Assembly (NCBI GenBank): GCA_047974805.1
Contig: JBKECS010000004.1
Span: forward strand, 13,621 to 77,620
Source of the DNA: JAJXUB01 sp047974805
GTDB lineage: Bacteria; Actinomycetota; Actinomycetes; Actinomycetales; Dermatophilaceae
Length of the DNA stretch: 64,000 nt
Direction: 5' to 3'
Part shown: one piece after another, positions 7,904-15,598 of the stretch
How positions within the stretch are numbered: the first letter of the stretch is position 1
How the letters are laid out: every line of letters begins with the position of its first letter
Translations under genes and position numbers: made by a program
The notes under the pieces: generated by a model
What the model was told of the DNA's origin: nothing
What the model saw: the letters and a program-made list of their open reading frames with translations, nothing else
The model's database searches: none

Positions 7904-9332
7904 GGTGTACCACCTTGTCGCCTGGGTTCATGAAGTTGGTCGGGTCGAGCCCGTGTTTCGCCGCGCGCCATACCTCGATGCCGGCCGCACCCCACTCGCG
8001 GTTCATCAGCCGGGACTTGCTGATCCCGACGCCGTGGTGGTGGGTGATGGATCCGCCCACGGACCTGCAGGCCGACAGGGCCGCTTCGACCAGGTCGTCA
8101 TACAAGGTGGGCAAGTGCGCCGGCTCGGCCTGGCGGACGTGGAAGATCATGTAGAGGTTGGCGCCGGTGTCGTAGAAGTGCGACGCGTGCCCATAGACCT
8201 CGATGTCCGCCCCGTATGCCGCCGCCGTCGCGGTCAACGCCTGCGACATCTCGGTGTAGGTACGCGCGAGGTTGCCATAGGTATTGACCACTTCGAGGGC
8301 GTCCGCGATGCCGCCGGAGGCTTGCAAGGTGGAGACGAGCCCGGCCGTGCTGAACCTGTTCCGGCTCCAGGCCTGCCCGACGACCGTGCCCAAGGCGATG
8401 GCGCCGAGTTCCTCGGCGATGGAGTTCGCTGCCAACACGGTCAGATCGACCAGGGCGGCGTCGCCCTCCACCTGTACCAGGACGATGCAGCGGCCTTCCG
8501 GCAACCCCAGTTCGGGGAAGAGGTGAGCGGTTTCGACCGGGTCGTACAGTCGCAGGACCGCCGGCCGGTAACCGGCCTGCAGCAGGCGACGTCCGAGGTC
8601 CAACCCCGCCGAGAGGTCCGCGACCGCCCAAGACTCCTGCCTGGTCACATCTGGGAGGGGGAAGACCTTGAGTGTCACCCGGGTGATCACGCCCAGGGTG
8701 CCTTCGGATCCGAGGAACAGCCCGTTGAGGTCCGGGCCGGCCGCCGAGGTGGGGGTGGGAATGGTGTTGAGCACGGCACCGGAGGGGAGCACGACTTCCA
8801 ACGCCTGGACGAGGTCATCGATTTTGCCGTAGCGGGTGGAGAAGACCCCGGCCCCGCGGTGGGCGACCCAGCCGCCGACAGTGCTCGATCCGACGGACTG
8901 TGGCGAGTGCCCACAGGTGAATCCGCGCGCGTTGAGCGCGAATTCGAGTTCGGTCCCCATCATGCCGGCCCCGACGGTGACCAGTCCGGCCTCGGGATCG
9001 AGGTCGATCGGCACGTTGAGCAGCTTGCTGTCCAGCACCAGGCCACCCTCGGTAGCCAGCGCCGACCCGCAGATACCCGAGCCGCCACCGTAGGGAACCA
9101 GCGGCACGCCGAGCTCTCGGCAGGCGTTGACGATGGCTACGACGTCCTGCGTCGTTCGCGGACGCACGACGCCGACGGGGTTGGCCAAGGGTGAGCCGCC
9201 GTCAACGTCGGCCTTGACCGCGGGAGGGAATGCGTCCCGTGAGTAGGCGCGCAGCACGGTCGCATGCGTCTCGACGGGCAGCGGGTCCAGGCGCTGCCTC
9301 AGGTCATTCAGGGCCGGCGGCGCCACGGTCAC
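7890..9332 (-). CDS. FAD-linked oxidase of the VAO/PCMH fold (GlcD / alkyl-DHAP-synthase-like)
   Basis: GTG 9332 overlaps the aldolase stop (GTGA) and gives 480 residues. The FAD-binding part shows VVRPRTTQDVVAIVNACREL, VPYGGGSGICGS, HSPQSVGSSTVGGWVAHRGAG and GLFLGSEGTLGVITRVTLKV. The C-terminal part has SITHHHGVGISKSRL and GLDPTNFMNPGDKV; the triple-His HHHGVG is characteristic of alkyldihydroxyacetonephosphate synthase relatives, whereas glycolate oxidase GlcD usually has EHGIG. It may oxidise a 2-hydroxy acid or polyol or act on a DHAP derivative formed by the neighbouring aldolase. No signal peptide or membrane helix is seen. Confidence 0.75.
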   Translation of the reverse strand: MTVAPPALNDLRQRLDPLPVETHATVLRAYSRDAFPPAVKADVDGGSPLANPVGVVRPRTTQDVVAIVNACRELGVPLVPYGGGSGICGSALATEGGLVLDSKLLNVPIDLDPEAGLVTVGAGMMGTELEFALNARGFTCGHSPQSVGSSTVGGWVAHRGAGVFSTRYGKIDDLVQALEVVLPSGAVLNTIPTPTSAAGPDLNGLFLGSEGTLGVITRVTLKVFPLPDVTRQESWAVADLSAGLDLGRRLLQAGYRPAVLRLYDPVETAHLFPELGLPEGRCIVLVQVEGDAALVDLTVLAANSIAEELGAIALGTVVGQAWSRNRFSTAGLVSTLQASGGIADALEVVNTYGNLARTYTEMSQALTATAAAYGADIEVYGHASHFYDTGANLYMIFHVRQAEPAHLPTLYDDLVEAALSACRSVGGSITHHHGVGISKSRLMNREWGAAGIEVWRAAKHGLDPTNFMNPGDKVVHRDLV

Positions 9333-10177
9333 GCCAGCCCCGCTTGGGCCAGTGCGTCCTCGACGGATGCGCGGGAGTGGACCAAGGCACGGATGGCCGC
9401 CAGCGACGCCGACGGGGAGCCGCCGGTGTAGACGCGGCGGCCGGCCATGACGCCGCGTGCGCCGGCGGTCAAGGCGTCCTCGAACAGCGACAGGGTGTCG
9501 GCCAGGCTGCCGCCATCGGCACCTCCGGCGAGCAGGACCGGCGCGGACGAGCCGGCGCAGGCCGCGGCGAAGACGTCCGCCGATCCGGGCCAGACGCACT
9601 TCACCGCATCGGCACCGAGTTCGGCGGCCAGGCGGCAGTACCACGCAACCACGCGCTCGGAGTTGGCCAACTGCGGGTCGACACGCTCTTGGGCGGACCT
9701 CGGCTCGATGATGCACAGGATCCCCGCCCGTTCGCACGCGGCGACCAGCTGGGCGTTGCGTTCGATCTCGGCGCGCTCGAGGGCGACATCGTCCTGCCCC
9801 ACATAGAGGAAGGTCATCACCGCAACCGCCCCGGCGGCCGCGCACGCCTCGATGGAGGCCAGCTGGGCGGAGGTCACCTGGCTGCCGGCTGGTTCGTAGA
9901 TGCCGCGGCCGGAGTTCTTCCAATCGACCTCGATGACGAGTTCGGGGTTGTGCCGACCGATGACGTGGTCCTCGAAGCGGGGCAACATTCCGGGCGACAT
10001 CATGATCGCGTCGGCAGCAGTCAGCGCGGCCAGGGTCGCGTCGATCTCGGCCGGTGTGGCCAATCCGGGCAGTGGCCCGCGCAGCACACCGTGGGATGCC
10101 GCGACGACGATGGTGTTGCCGGAGTCGGCGTCGAAGAGACGCCCGCGGGCGATGCTCTTGCCGGTCCTGGAGTCCAT
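9329..10177 (-). CDS. Class I aldolase, DhnA/FbaB/LsrF family
   Basis: The 282-residue protein has the (beta/alpha)8 pattern of DhnA-type aldolases: VVAASHGVLRGPLPGL near residue 25, MMSPGMLPRF, ELGADAVKCVWPGSADVF with the candidate Schiff-base Lys, and APVLLAGGADGGSLADTLSL with GARGVMAGRRVY at the phosphate site. Members split ketose-phosphates or bisphosphates by retro-aldol cleavage (FbaB, LsrF, YihT). Between the importer and the kinases it would be the carbon-cleaving step. ATG 10177 follows the permease stop by 68 bp, the largest gap within the operon after the first gene. Confidence 0.8.
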   Translation of the reverse strand: MDSRTGKSIARGRLFDADSGNTIVVAASHGVLRGPLPGLATPAEIDATLAALTAADAIMMSPGMLPRFEDHVIGRHNPELVIEVDWKNSGRGIYEPAGSQVTSAQLASIEACAAAGAVAVMTFLYVGQDDVALERAEIERNAQLVAACERAGILCIIEPRSAQERVDPQLANSERVVAWYCRLAAELGADAVKCVWPGSADVFAAACAGSSAPVLLAGGADGGSLADTLSLFEDALTAGARGVMAGRRVYTGGSPSASLAAIRALVHSRASVEDALAQAGLA

Positions 10178-10245
10178 AACAGATGTCCGTTCTTGTGGGT
10201 GGTGCAGGGGGTGGGGTGAGGTCTGATGGGGACGGTTGCTCGGGA

Positions 10246-11082
10246 TCAGCCCTTGACGGCTCCCGAGGTGAGCCCGGCGACGAGGTACTTCTGCAGGCGC
10301 CAGAAGATGAGGAAGACCGGCACGGTCAACAGCAGGGCTGCAGCCATGAGGCCTCCCCAGTCGGTGGTGTGTTCGCCGATGAAGCCGAGGATTCCGACGG
10401 TGAAGGTCGACTTCTCCTTGGAGGAGATGAAGGTCAGCGCGAGCAGGAGCTCCTGCCAGGCGGTGAAGAAGGAATACATCGCGGTGGCGACCAGGCCGGG
10501 CAGGGCCACCGGGAGAATAACCTTACGGAAGGCTTGGCCTCGGGTGCAGTTGTCGATCATCGCCGCCTCGATGAGTTCCATGGGCAGCTGGCGGAAGAAG
10601 CCCGACAGCAGCCACACGGCCACCGGCGCGGTGAAGCTCACATAGGCCAAGGACAGGCCGATGAGTGAGTCGAGCGCACCAGCCTCGGCCGCGAGTTGGT
10701 AGAGCGGCAGGACGATGACGGCGGTCGGCACCAACTGAGTGAGCAGGATGATGAGGATGACGATTCGCTGCCCGGCAAAGCGCAGAGAGCTGACCGCGTA
10801 TGCCGCATACAGGGCGATGGCGAAGCTGAACACCGTGGTGAGCGTGCTGGCGATGAGGCTGTTGAGGAAGAACCGGGGGAAGTCGGTCTCGCTCAGCTTG
10901 ACGAAGTTGGCCAGGGTGGGCGAGCTGGGCAGGAAGTTCGGGGGGATGCTGAACCACTCTGCTTGGCTCTTGAATGCCGTCGAGACCATCCACATCAGTG
11001 GGGCGCCGAAGAAGACCAGGACGCCGGCGGCGGCGGCATACGTGCCCAGCTGCCCGAGGAGGCGGCCGGTTGACACCTTCAT
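10246..11082 (-). CDS. Sugar ABC transporter permease, MalG type
   Basis: The 278-residue membrane protein has six predicted helices and the MalG-type EAA loop (EAAMIDNCTRGQAFRKVILP). The typical N-terminal region GAPLMWMVSTAFKSQAEWF and the C-terminal WRLQKYLVAGLTSGAVKG are also recognisable. ATG 11082 overlaps the stop of the partner permease (ATGA). It forms the translocation pore of a CUT1 sugar importer; no ATPase is encoded here, so a shared MsiK-type ATPase elsewhere is expected. Confidence 0.92.
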   Translation of the reverse strand: MKVSTGRLLGQLGTYAAAAGVLVFFGAPLMWMVSTAFKSQAEWFSIPPNFLPSSPTLANFVKLSETDFPRFFLNSLIASTLTTVFSFAIALYAAYAVSSLRFAGQRIVILIILLTQLVPTAVIVLPLYQLAAEAGALDSLIGLSLAYVSFTAPVAVWLLSGFFRQLPMELIEAAMIDNCTRGQAFRKVILPVALPGLVATAMYSFFTAWQELLLALTFISSKEKSTFTVGILGFIGEHTTDWGGLMAAALLLTVPVFLIFWRLQKYLVAGLTSGAVKG

Positions 11083-12026
11083 CGGCCTGCTCCCGTCCGC
11101 AGCTGCCGAAGGTAGACGATGCTGAAGATGCCCATGATCAGCATGGACACCACCGCGAAGGCGCTGGAGTGCCCGTAGTCGACATCGACGAAGGCCAGCT
11201 TGTAGATGTACGTCGGCGCGATCTCGGACGCATTGTTCGGCCCTCCACCGGTCATGACGAATACCAGGTCGAAGTAGTTGAAGGTCCAGATCACGGTGAG
11301 CAGGACGGTGGTTTGGACGACGGGCATGAGCGAGGGCAGCGTGACCGCCCGGAAGGTTTGCCAGGCGTTGGCGCCGTCGAGGACTGCCGCCTCCATGAGC
11401 TCCACCGGGCGGGATTGCAGGGCGGCCAGGTACATGAGGATGGACAGCGGGGCGCCCTTCCAGATGGCGGCGATGATGATGGCCGGTAGCGCACTCGACT
11501 CGTGTGCCAGCGGCGCGAGGCTGCCAGCGTCCGGGTTCATCCACCCGTAGACGAGGTTGACCAGGCCCAGATAGGGGTCGTACATAAACTTCCACAGGAT
11601 GCCCGCGAGCACCCCGGGCATGGCCCAGGGGACGATGACGAGCACGCGCAGCAGCCCGCGTCCGACGAACTTGCGGTTGAGCAGCATGGCGATGGCGATG
11701 CCGACAACGGTCTGCGCCACGACGGTCACTGCTGTCCACACCACGCTTTGGCGGGCAACCTGCCAGAACTGTGACGACCCCAGGAGGTCGGCGTAGTTCG
11801 CCAACCCGACGAAGACGGGATTGGGAGAGATGAAGGTGCTCTCCTGGAAGCTCATCCACAGGGTGCGAATCAGGGGGTACCCCAGGACAAGCATCAGGGT
11901 GAGCAGCAGCGGCGCGAGCATGAGCCAGGCGCTGCGGGACTCCCGACGCTCCATGGCGGTGCGTCCCGTCCGGGGCACCCCGGCCGGCGGCGTGGCCGGC
12001 CGGGGTGTCGTCGAGGTTGTGGTCAT
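11079..12026 (-). CDS. Sugar ABC transporter permease, MalF type
   Basis: The 315-residue protein has a short Pro/Thr-rich cytosolic N-terminus, six membrane helices and the EAA loop MEAAVLDGANAWQTFRAVTLP. The stretch GYPLIRTLWMSFQES and TGGGPNNASEIAPTYIYK are typical of CUT1 permeases (UgpA/MalF). It starts one base after the binding-protein stop and overlaps the next permease, so it is co-transcribed with both. Confidence 0.92.
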   Translation of the reverse strand: MTTTSTTPRPATPPAGVPRTGRTAMERRESRSAWLMLAPLLLTLMLVLGYPLIRTLWMSFQESTFISPNPVFVGLANYADLLGSSQFWQVARQSVVWTAVTVVAQTVVGIAIAMLLNRKFVGRGLLRVLVIVPWAMPGVLAGILWKFMYDPYLGLVNLVYGWMNPDAGSLAPLAHESSALPAIIIAAIWKGAPLSILMYLAALQSRPVELMEAAVLDGANAWQTFRAVTLPSLMPVVQTTVLLTVIWTFNYFDLVFVMTGGGPNNASEIAPTYIYKLAFVDVDYGHSSAFAVVSMLIMGIFSIVYLRQLRTGAGR

Positions 12027-12027
12027 G

Positions 12028-13308
12028 TCACTGACCGGTGGCCTGTTCGATCTGCTTCTGCATGTCCTTCATGACGGTGGCGATGTCCTCGCCCTGTATC
12101 ATGCGCTGCACGCCGGTCTGCTGAATCTCCGAGATCTTCGGGTACACCGGTGTCTTGGGCCGCGGCATACCGGTCTCCGAGACGGACGCGAGGACCTCGG
12201 GGTACTTCCGCTTCTCCAGGTAGACCTTCGCGGCCGGGATGAAGGCCGGGGTGTTGGCAGCCACGGCAACCTGGGTGTCGATGGTCGTGGTGAGGAAGTC
12301 GATGAAGTCGTATGCCGCCTGGGCGTTGGCGCTGTTTGCGCTCACCGCGAGGTTCCATCCACCGGTCGCACCGTGGAAGGTGTCACCGGCGTTCGGCACG
12401 GGCGGGACGGCGATCTTCCAGTCGAAGGACGCCTGGGAGTCCATCGTCTCCTGCGACCAGTTGCCGTCGAACATCATGGCGACCTTGCCACTGGTGAAGA
12501 GGGCCTCAGCGGCTCCCTGGTCCATGTTCGTCATGCCGTCGGGCGCGTACTTGATCAGGTCCTTGTAGAGGTAGCTGTAGGTCTTGAGGTTCTCCGGGCT
12601 GTCGATGACGACCTTGCCGGAGTCGTCGATGATCGCCCCGCCATTGCTGTAGATGAAGGAGTTGTTGAACACCGGGATGACCTCGGACTTTGCCGAAGGC
12701 AGGACGATCCCGTACTGGCCGTTGCCGGTGAGCTTCTTGGCGAAGTCCAGTAGTTCATCCCAGGTCTTCGGGGGCGTGTTGGGGTCCAGGCCGGCCTTGG
12801 TGAACAGCTCGGGGTTCCAGACGAGTTCCTCCCAGACGTCGAACCCGAGCGGAACGGCCCACTGCTTGTCCTTCCACAGGGTGGAGTCCCAGGCGGCCGA
12901 GTAGAACTGGTCCTTGGTGACCTTGGTGGACTTGCTCGTGAAGTCGTTGAGCGGCTGGATGACGCCGGACTCGGCGAACTGCGGGATCCACGGCTGGTCC
13001 AGCGACATGATGTCCGGACCCTTCTTGCCCTTGACCGCGGTGAGCAGCTTCTCCTGGTACTGCTCGAAGGGGAACGTCTGGATGGTGACCGTGACGTTGG
13101 GGTTGGCCTTGGTGAAGGCGGCCGCCGCGTCCTTGTATGCCGCGTCCATTTCCTTGGACGACTGCTCGTGATCCCAGAACGTCAGCGTGATCGGTTCGTT
13201 GTCCGAGGCCGGGGAGGCCGTCGTCGAGCCGTTGCCACAACCGGTCAAGATCGCGCCCAACGAGATGGCGCACACGGTCGCGACAAGGGTCCTGCGCTTG
13301 GTTCGCAC
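12028..13308 (-). CDS. Sugar ABC transporter substrate-binding lipoprotein
   Basis: GTG 13308 is chosen because AAGGAAG lies 5-6 nt upstream. The 426-residue protein starts RTKRRTLVATVCAISLGA and has the lipobox ILTGC, so it is exported and lipid-anchored. The mature part is of the extracellular solute-binding family 1 (ITLTFWDHEQSSKE, then IQTFPFEQYQEKLLTAVKGK, WAVPLGFDVWEELVWN). It captures the sugar for the two permeases downstream. It is the first gene of the eight-gene operon that ends at 4918. Confidence 0.92.
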   Translation of the reverse strand: MRTKRRTLVATVCAISLGAILTGCGNGSTTASPASDNEPITLTFWDHEQSSKEMDAAYKDAAAAFTKANPNVTVTIQTFPFEQYQEKLLTAVKGKKGPDIMSLDQPWIPQFAESGVIQPLNDFTSKSTKVTKDQFYSAAWDSTLWKDKQWAVPLGFDVWEELVWNPELFTKAGLDPNTPPKTWDELLDFAKKLTGNGQYGIVLPSAKSEVIPVFNNSFIYSNGGAIIDDSGKVVIDSPENLKTYSYLYKDLIKYAPDGMTNMDQGAAEALFTSGKVAMMFDGNWSQETMDSQASFDWKIAVPPVPNAGDTFHGATGGWNLAVSANSANAQAAYDFIDFLTTTIDTQVAVAANTPAFIPAAKVYLEKRKYPEVLASVSETGMPRPKTPVYPKISEIQQTGVQRMIQGEDIATVMKDMQKQIEQATGQ

Positions 13309-13342
13309 TGAAACTTCCTTCCGTTGCCCCGGAACACCGGGT

Positions 13343-13372
13343 CGCTCGAAGCGCATCCTTACGCTTCGAGCG
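13343..13372. promoter_or_regulatory. Perfect 11-bp inverted repeat in the operon leader (candidate operator)
   Basis: CGCTCGAAGCG (13343-13353) and CGCTTCGAGCG (13362-13372) are perfect inverted arms around an 8-nt loop, 35 bp before the binding-protein start and within the 234-bp gap shared with the divergent DeoR gene. It could be the DeoR operator or a leader hairpin. Three TTT-containing short repeats (13396-13432) upstream are a weaker alternative operator. Confidence 0.5.
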
Positions 13373-13542
13373 CACATCCTGTCGCTATGTGTCGTCTTTT
13401 GTCAATCTCTGTCCTTTGATCGACGTTTCAATCATCCAAAGTGCGTGATTTCGTCGCGTTCTATCGGTATTCTGCTCAGGTGTCAGTTGACTCTCAGCGG
13501 GTGGGGACCAGGCAGTCTGCCCGTGGACCGGAGCCGAGCGCG

Positions 13543-14310
13543 ATGTTTCCCCAGGACCGCCAGCAGCGCATCCTCGAGCTGCTACGGACGCAAACGTCCG
13601 TGGCGTCCTCGAACCTGGCCGATCTGCTCGGGGTCAATCAGGCCACCATCCGGCGCGATCTAAAAGCCCTGGCGGACGAGGGCTACGTGCACCTCGTCCA
13701 CGGCGGCGCACGCCGCGCGGACCAGGGCGCCCCGCTGGTTCACGAGGTTGACCTGGCGACCAAACAGGTGACCAACGTGCACCTGAAGCAGATCATCGCC
13801 GACAAAGCCGCCGCCCTGGTCACGTCGGGCACCACCGTTGCGCTCAACGCCGGCAGCACGGCCGAGCTCATCGCGGCCAACATTCCCGCGGGCGTCTCGA
13901 ACTGCACCTTCGTCACGCTGTCGCTCAACATCGCCGCCACCCTGGCGCCCCGCACGGACAGCCGGCTCGTCCTCGCCGGTGGGGTCTACCGGAGCACCTC
14001 GCAGTCGTTCGTCGGGCAGCCCGCCGTCGACTTGCTCAGCGGCCTCCGCGCGGACATCGCCTTCCTCGGGGCTTCCGCGGTGGACACCGAGAGCGGATGG
14101 ACGCACCCGACGCTGGAGGAGGTCCGCCCGAACCAAGTGATGCTGGCGATGGCCGCCGCCCGTTACCTCGTGTGCGACAGCTCGAAATTCGGGGTCACCG
14201 CGTTGGCTCGCGTTGCCGGCCTCGACGAGTTCACCGGCATCATCAGCGATGGGGTCCTGGACGTGAAGGTCGAACGCTGGGCCCGGGACCACGGCCTGGA
14301 GATCATCTGA
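13543..14310 (+). CDS. DeoR-family transcriptional regulator
   Basis: ATG 13543 has GGAG 7-9 nt upstream; longer frames to 13441 lack a site. The 255-residue protein has an N-terminal HTH (RQQRILELLRTQTSVASS through LGVNQATIRRDLKALADEG) followed by the DeoR phosphosugar sensor domain (IIADKAAALVTSGTTVALNAGSTAELIA, FLGASAVDTESGWTHP). DeoR proteins usually repress sugar operons and are released by a phosphorylated intermediate. It is divergent from the sugar operon and is its probable regulator. It ends 10 bp from the convergent MFS gene. Confidence 0.9.
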   Translation: MFPQDRQQRILELLRTQTSVASSNLADLLGVNQATIRRDLKALADEGYVHLVHGGARRADQGAPLVHEVDLATKQVTNVHLKQIIADKAAALVTSGTTVALNAGSTAELIAANIPAGVSNCTFVTLSLNIAATLAPRTDSRLVLAGGVYRSTSQSFVGQPAVDLLSGLRADIAFLGASAVDTESGWTHPTLEEVRPNQVMLAMAAARYLVCDSSKFGVTALARVAGLDEFTGIISDGVLDVKVERWARDHGLEII

Positions 14311-14320
14311 GGCGACCAAG

Positions 14321-15598
14321 CTAGCGTCGGTCAGCCCCGGCCGACATCCCCAGGGTCTCCGGGACACGCGTCCACGGCAACGCCGCGGCCAGCGCGATCC
14401 CTCCGGTGACCACGAACGCGTGGGCATACGAGCCGTGGTCGATGAGGACTCCGGCGATGATCGGGCCAACGATGGCACCGAGATCGCTGGCCATCTGGTA
14501 CATCGCCAAGGCGGGACCGCCATTGCGGTCGCGGCCGACGATGTCGGCCATGGCGGCTTGGGCAGCAGGATTGAGCGTCCCGGCGCCGACGCCGGCGATG
14601 ACCGAGATGGCGATGAGCGTCGGCAGGGTGGTCGCCACCGCGGTCGCCAGCGTGGCCGCCCCGCTGACCAAGAGCCCGATGACGATAAACGGGCGGCGCC
14701 CTCGGTGGTCGGATAGTCGTCCGGCGAGCGTCAGCCCCACCGCGTTGCCCGCGGCGAAGACCGCCAGCACCACCCCGGCAACTGACGGGTTCGTGCTGAT
14801 GACCGCGCCGACATAGAGCGGGATGATGGCGTTGCGCACCCCGAAGTTGGCCCAGCCGTTGGCCAGGGAACTGGCCAGCCCTGCGCGATAAGCGGGATAG
14901 GCCAGGGCGCGGCGCACGGTGAACACCGGCAGGGCCGGTGCCCCTGGAGGGCGCCGTATCGACGTCGCCGGGACATAGACCGCGACGATCGCGGCGGCGA
15001 TGAGCAGCATGACCGCGTAGCCCAGGAAGGGCACGCCGAGGCCGAAGGCGCCGAGACCTCCACCGACGAGCGGGCCGAGGATCCCCCCAAGGAGGAAGGC
15101 CGACCCGTATGCCGACGAGACCCGGCCGCGGATCGTCGCCGGAGCCAGCCGAACGATCAAGGCGGTGGCGGAGACGGTGAACATAACCGATCCGATCCCG
15201 CCCAGGCCCCGGAAGAGCACGAGTTGCCAATAGGTTTGCGCGAATGCGGTGGCCCCGGTGGACCCGGCGACGATGAGCAGGCCGATGAGGTAGACCGGAC
15301 GCTCCCCCAGGACCCCGATGAGCCGGCCCCCGGCAGGGGCGAAGATGAGGCGGAAGAAGGCGAAGGTCGACACCACCACCGAGCTGGCCGTGGCGCCGAC
15401 ATCGAAACTCTGGGCGAAGGTCGGCAGCACCGGCGTGATGAGGCCGTAGCCGATGGCGATGACGAAGGCCGCCGCGACCAGCACCCAGATTTCGCGTGGA
15501 ATCCGCTCTCGGGCCACCGGCGCCACCGCGCCCTTTTCCTCCTCCGCCGGCAGATCCAGGGCCGGAGTGGCGGGCGGCACATCGGGTTGGTCACTCAC
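14321..15598 (-). CDS. MFS transporter (12 TM, drug/sugar efflux type)
   Basis: GTG 15598 overlaps the upstream MFS stop by 4 bp (GTGA), giving 425 residues. Helices begin after an acidic, Pro-rich 35-residue tail (IWVLVAAAFVIAIGYGLITPVLPTFAQ). The MFS loop motifs GGRLIGVLGERPVYLIG and AGRLSDHRGRRPFIVIG are present, giving two halves of six helices. A much longer frame to 16843 is only a shadow of the upstream gene. It forms an operon with the second exporter and the LprG-like lipoprotein; the substrate is unknown. Confidence 0.85.
   Translation of the reverse strand: MSDQPDVPPATPALDLPAEEEKGAVAPVARERIPREIWVLVAAAFVIAIGYGLITPVLPTFAQSFDVGATASSVVVSTFAFFRLIFAPAGGRLIGVLGERPVYLIGLLIVAGSTGATAFAQTYWQLVLFRGLGGIGSVMFTVSATALIVRLAPATIRGRVSSAYGSAFLLGGILGPLVGGGLGAFGLGVPFLGYAVMLLIAAAIVAVYVPATSIRRPPGAPALPVFTVRRALAYPAYRAGLASSLANGWANFGVRNAIIPLYVGAVISTNPSVAGVVLAVFAAGNAVGLTLAGRLSDHRGRRPFIVIGLLVSGAATLATAVATTLPTLIAISVIAGVGAGTLNPAAQAAMADIVGRDRNGGPALAMYQMASDLGAIVGPIIAGVLIDHGSYAHAFVVTGGIALAAALPWTRVPETLGMSAGADRR

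Noticed and set aside
4918..13308. Sulfoquinovose (sulfo-EMP) operon
   Set aside because: A DhnA-type aldolase and PfkB kinase fit, but there is no recognisable sulfoquinovosidase, SQ isomerase or SLA reductase, and importer type does not discriminate.
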